Below, piece by piece: positions 61,855-64,000 of a stretch of DNA of 64,000 nt. Source of the DNA: an uncultured Granulosicoccaceae bacterium (GTDB lineage: Bacteria; Pseudomonadota; Gammaproteobacteria; Granulosicoccales; Granulosicoccaceae); NCBI GenBank assembly GCA_937922675.1, contig CALAJN010000011.1, positions 156,151 to 220,150 of the forward strand, in the 5' to 3' direction. Every line of letters begins with the position of its first letter. Position 1 is the first letter of the stretch. Position numbers and translations under genes: made by a program. The notes under the pieces were generated by a model that was given only the letters and a program-made list of their open reading frames with translations, ran no database searches and had not been told where the DNA came from.

Positions 61855-62504
61855 GGTCTTCCCCAAGCCGAGCGGACAACCTCAACAACCTCAACAGGCG
61901 ATACCGAACGCGACCCAGGTACGTCACGATTGCACAAAAGAAGACCAGGAAGCAATTGCGCTAGTGTCATCCGGGTGAGCCGAAAACGGTGGGCAGCACA
62001 GTGTGTGGACAAGATGAGCGCGTCATCGACACACTGTTCGCGTAAGGTGTCCATGACGCTGAACTGGCTCGAGCAGCACTTCGTGCAGCGCCATGGAACA
62101 CAATCCGGTCGACCCCGCGCAAATACAGTGACTGCGTAGACCAGCGGTATGCGCAAGGTTTGTTGCACAACGTAAAAGCAGGCGCTCTTCAGTGAGAGCA
62201 TGTTCTGAGTGGAGAACCTCTACGCTCAGCGGTATTTGACTCCATTGAATTGGGCTGTAGCGCAAGGCGTGACCACTCAGTAGTCATAAATACAAGTCCG
62301 GCTACATGCGAGCCGATGCAGATAGCTTGACTTGGTGTTCGTGTGGTCCTGGGCGATGCAAGCAATTCGACTTCGGCCAAAGGGTACGCCTTCCTCTTGC
62401 GCTGAGCATCGTATGTAGCCGGGTTTGCTTACCAATGCCACGCTAGGGTGGCGCACAATAGCCAGTACGGCAAAAGTCATGAGCCAAGGTACGGGGGAGA
62501 ACAT
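61855..62504. other. Non-coding or decayed stretch
   Basis: Six-hundred-plus bases without a frame of protein-like composition. Short frames on both strands lack recognisable motifs and have irregular composition. A near-palindromic CAGTGTGT/ACACACTG pair (around 62000-62036) and the 133-bp inverted-repeat element listed separately (62294-62426) are the only structure. Probably a graveyard of old insertions. Confidence 0.5.
62294..62426. repeat. Element bounded by imperfect inverted repeats
   Basis: The 18-base end AAGTCCGGCTACATGCGA (62294-62311) is an inverted copy of TCGTATGTAGCCGGGTTT (62409-62426) with three mismatches. The 133-bp interior has no coding potential. Size and terminal inverted repeats fit a miniature transposable element or a deleted insertion sequence; no target-site duplication is evident. 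Family unknown. Confidence 0.4.
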
Positions 62505-63944
62505 ATGAGCACAACAAAACGCGTCAAAGTCGCCATCATCGGTGCAGGTAGCGCTGGGATGCGCGCCTACCGCGAGGTCACTCGTTACACCGATTCTGTC
62601 GCACTGATTGAAGGAGGGCAGTACGGCACGATGTGCGCACGCGCAGGTTGCATGCCCTCCAAACTGTTGATTGCGGCGGCTGAAGCTGCGCATATCGGCC
62701 AACACACAAGCCCCTTTGGCGTGCACTACGAACCGCCTCGAATTGACGGTCGCGCAGTCATGCAGCGAGTCAAAAGCGAGCGAGATCGGTTCGTTGGTTT
62801 CGTGATTGACAGCGTTGATGAGTGGCCAGAGGAACATCGCATCAAGGGCTATGCCCAATTTGTTTCCGATCATCGATTGCGCATCGATGACGGAACCGAA
62901 ATCGAGGCAGACCAAATTATAGTTGCGACCGGCTCAAGTCCGAATATCATCCCTCCGTTCAAGGACTTCGGTGATCGGCTGATTGTCAACGATGACATTT
63001 TTCAATGGGATGATCTGCCGGAATCGGTTGCGGTGTTCGGTGCCGGGGTTATCGGATTGGAGCTGGGGCAGGCGCTACATCGTTTGGGTGTACGTGTGAC
63101 GCTGTTTGGTTTGCACAATGCGGTAGGGCCATTAACGGATCCCGCCGTACTTGCCAGCGCGAGAGACCTCTTCTCGAGTGAATTCAACTTCTTGCCTGAT
63201 GCGAACGTTACTCGGCGAGCACAAACGCAGACAGGTGTAGAGATCGAATATACGGATCAGGATCAGACGCAAGTCAAACAATTTGACTACGTACTTGCTG
63301 CAACGGGAAGAAGCCCCAATCTCGGAAAATTGGCATTGGAGAACACGTCGCTGACGCTGGATGAACGCGGTATGCCCGAGCTGGACATGAATACCGGGCA
63401 AGTGGAAAACAGCCATATCTTCATAGCTGGCGATGTCACCAATGTCAGTCCTCTGCTTCACGAAGCGTCTGATGAGGGACAGATCGCAGGTTTCAATGCG
63501 GCTCATTTTCCCCAGATTCGGCGATTCAAGAAGAGCTCCCCGATCAGTGTGGTGTTTTCAGATCCTCAGATCATGATGATTGGGCATTCGTATCAAGAGC
63601 TGACCCAAAACGGTACTGAGTTTGAAATTGGCGAGGTTGATTGGCAGGGGCAGGGGCGCTCGCGCGTCATGTTGGTCAACCGCGGACTGCTACGTGTCTA
63701 TGGTGAACAAAACACCGGTCGATTTCTGGGAGCCGAGATGGTTGGTCCGCGCGCCGAACACCTGGCTCATCTGCTTGCATGGGCTCACCAATCCAATCTT
63801 ACGGTGTCCGAGATACTGGAACGTCCGTTCTACCACCCTGTATTCGAGGAAGGGGTTCGAACGGCACTGCGCACGCTAAATCATGCTCTGCAAATGGGTG
63901 ACAAGCCGCCGGCGCGATGTATTGATTGTGGACCGGGTGGTTAA
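62505..63944 (+). CDS. Dihydrolipoamide-dehydrogenase-like flavoprotein
   Basis: A 479-residue FAD-dependent pyridine-nucleotide disulfide oxidoreductase. FAD-binding GAGSAG is at 13-18. The redox-active disulfide is Cys44-x4-Cys49 (CARAGC), NAD binding is VFGAVIGL-like (VAVFGAGVIGLELGQAL near 174-190), and FIAGDVTNV is the second FAD motif. The C-terminal base segment FYHPVFEEG is retained. Relatives are lipoamide or mercuric/other disulfide reductases. It is not next to a 2-oxoacid dehydrogenase, so its partner is unclear. GGGGGAG precedes the ATG, and the longer upstream frame looks non-coding. Confidence 0.88.
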   Translation: MSTTKRVKVAIIGAGSAGMRAYREVTRYTDSVALIEGGQYGTMCARAGCMPSKLLIAAAEAAHIGQHTSPFGVHYEPPRIDGRAVMQRVKSERDRFVGFVIDSVDEWPEEHRIKGYAQFVSDHRLRIDDGTEIEADQIIVATGSSPNIIPPFKDFGDRLIVNDDIFQWDDLPESVAVFGAGVIGLELGQALHRLGVRVTLFGLHNAVGPLTDPAVLASARDLFSSEFNFLPDANVTRRAQTQTGVEIEYTDQDQTQVKQFDYVLAATGRSPNLGKLALENTSLTLDERGMPELDMNTGQVENSHIFIAGDVTNVSPLLHEASDEGQIAGFNAAHFPQIRRFKKSSPISVVFSDPQIMMIGHSYQELTQNGTEFEIGEVDWQGQGRSRVMLVNRGLLRVYGEQNTGRFLGAEMVGPRAEHLAHLLAWAHQSNLTVSEILERPFYHPVFEEGVRTALRTLNHALQMGDKPPARCIDCGPGG

Positions 63945-64000
63945 TCGAGACGGCGGATATCATGTCGCTGTCTGCCGTGTCAGTCGGGGTGTATTGCAAC

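Noticed and set aside
61848..62265. Minus-strand frames in the decayed stretch, considered as a transposase
   Set aside because: No DDE, HUH or serine-recombinase pattern is visible; Cys-rich random-looking composition.

Overview
The window reads as one contiguous stretch of a gammaproteobacterial chromosome with GC in the high fifties percent (estimated by eye). The pointers are YejABEF and YnjBCD/F importers, a CGFS glutaredoxin, RNase T, thiopurine methyltransferase, a YqjD/YqjE-type operon and an AcrAB-type RND pump. Recombination repair appears to be of AddAB type (an AddB-like Fe-S nuclease plus an AddA-like helicase/nuclease). I would guess an aerobic, environmental (possibly marine) heterotroph; genus is not determinable here. 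No rRNA, tRNA, CRISPR array or intact insertion sequence was seen.

1-8.7 kb is housekeeping: the 3' part of a sugar-acid dehydratase (IlvD/Edd family), a superoxide dismutase, a monothiol glutaredoxin, an overlapping RNase T/ArfB pair, a Ser/Thr kinase fused to a cyclic-nucleotide-binding domain, GalE and a class III CoA-transferase. A short C-terminal remnant of a TerC-family gene lies directly upstream of the CoA-transferase. 8.7-20.1 kb holds a BON-domain protein, the addB-addA pair, and a translationally coupled three-gene unit (YbbA/YbbP-type ABC exporter plus a YcaQ-type DNA crosslink glycosylase). 20.3-28.9 kb is envelope and stress biology: an AI-2E/PerM-family permease, a YqjD/YqjE-like operon, thiopurine methyltransferase, then a colinear run of small membrane protein, XpaC-like protein, GlsB-like protein, TelA, SPFH-GYF protein and a zinc-ribbon membrane protein.

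29-41.3 kb is mostly uptake: a thioredoxin-fold protein, a secreted protein, a Gfo/Idh/MocA oxidoreductase, the complete YejA-B-E-F peptide importer, and YnjB-C-D with a CDP-alcohol phosphatidyltransferase (YnjF-like). 41.3-45.7 kb is an RND efflux operon with no local regulator. 45.9-55.6 kb mixes a PLP dehydratase, a cluster of poorly characterised envelope proteins (including a large membrane protein with periplasmic cysteine pairs and a cytoplasmic TerB-like plus degenerate J-like region), a MATE pump, a beta-CASP nuclease and a YfcG-type GST.

55.7-64 kb looks accessory: a LysR regulator divergent from a tartrate/malate-type dehydrogenase, a doubly deleted and active-site-mutated succinate-semialdehyde dehydrogenase, a beta-hydroxyacid dehydrogenase, an exported cyclase, an IS66-like transposase scrap, a cytochrome P460, a decayed non-coding stretch with a 133-bp inverted-repeat-bounded element, and a dihydrolipoamide-dehydrogenase-like flavoprotein. 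The most unusual items are the TerB/J-like transmembrane protein, the dead aldehyde dehydrogenase, the XpaC/TelA/SPFH/zinc-ribbon run and the TerC remnant.
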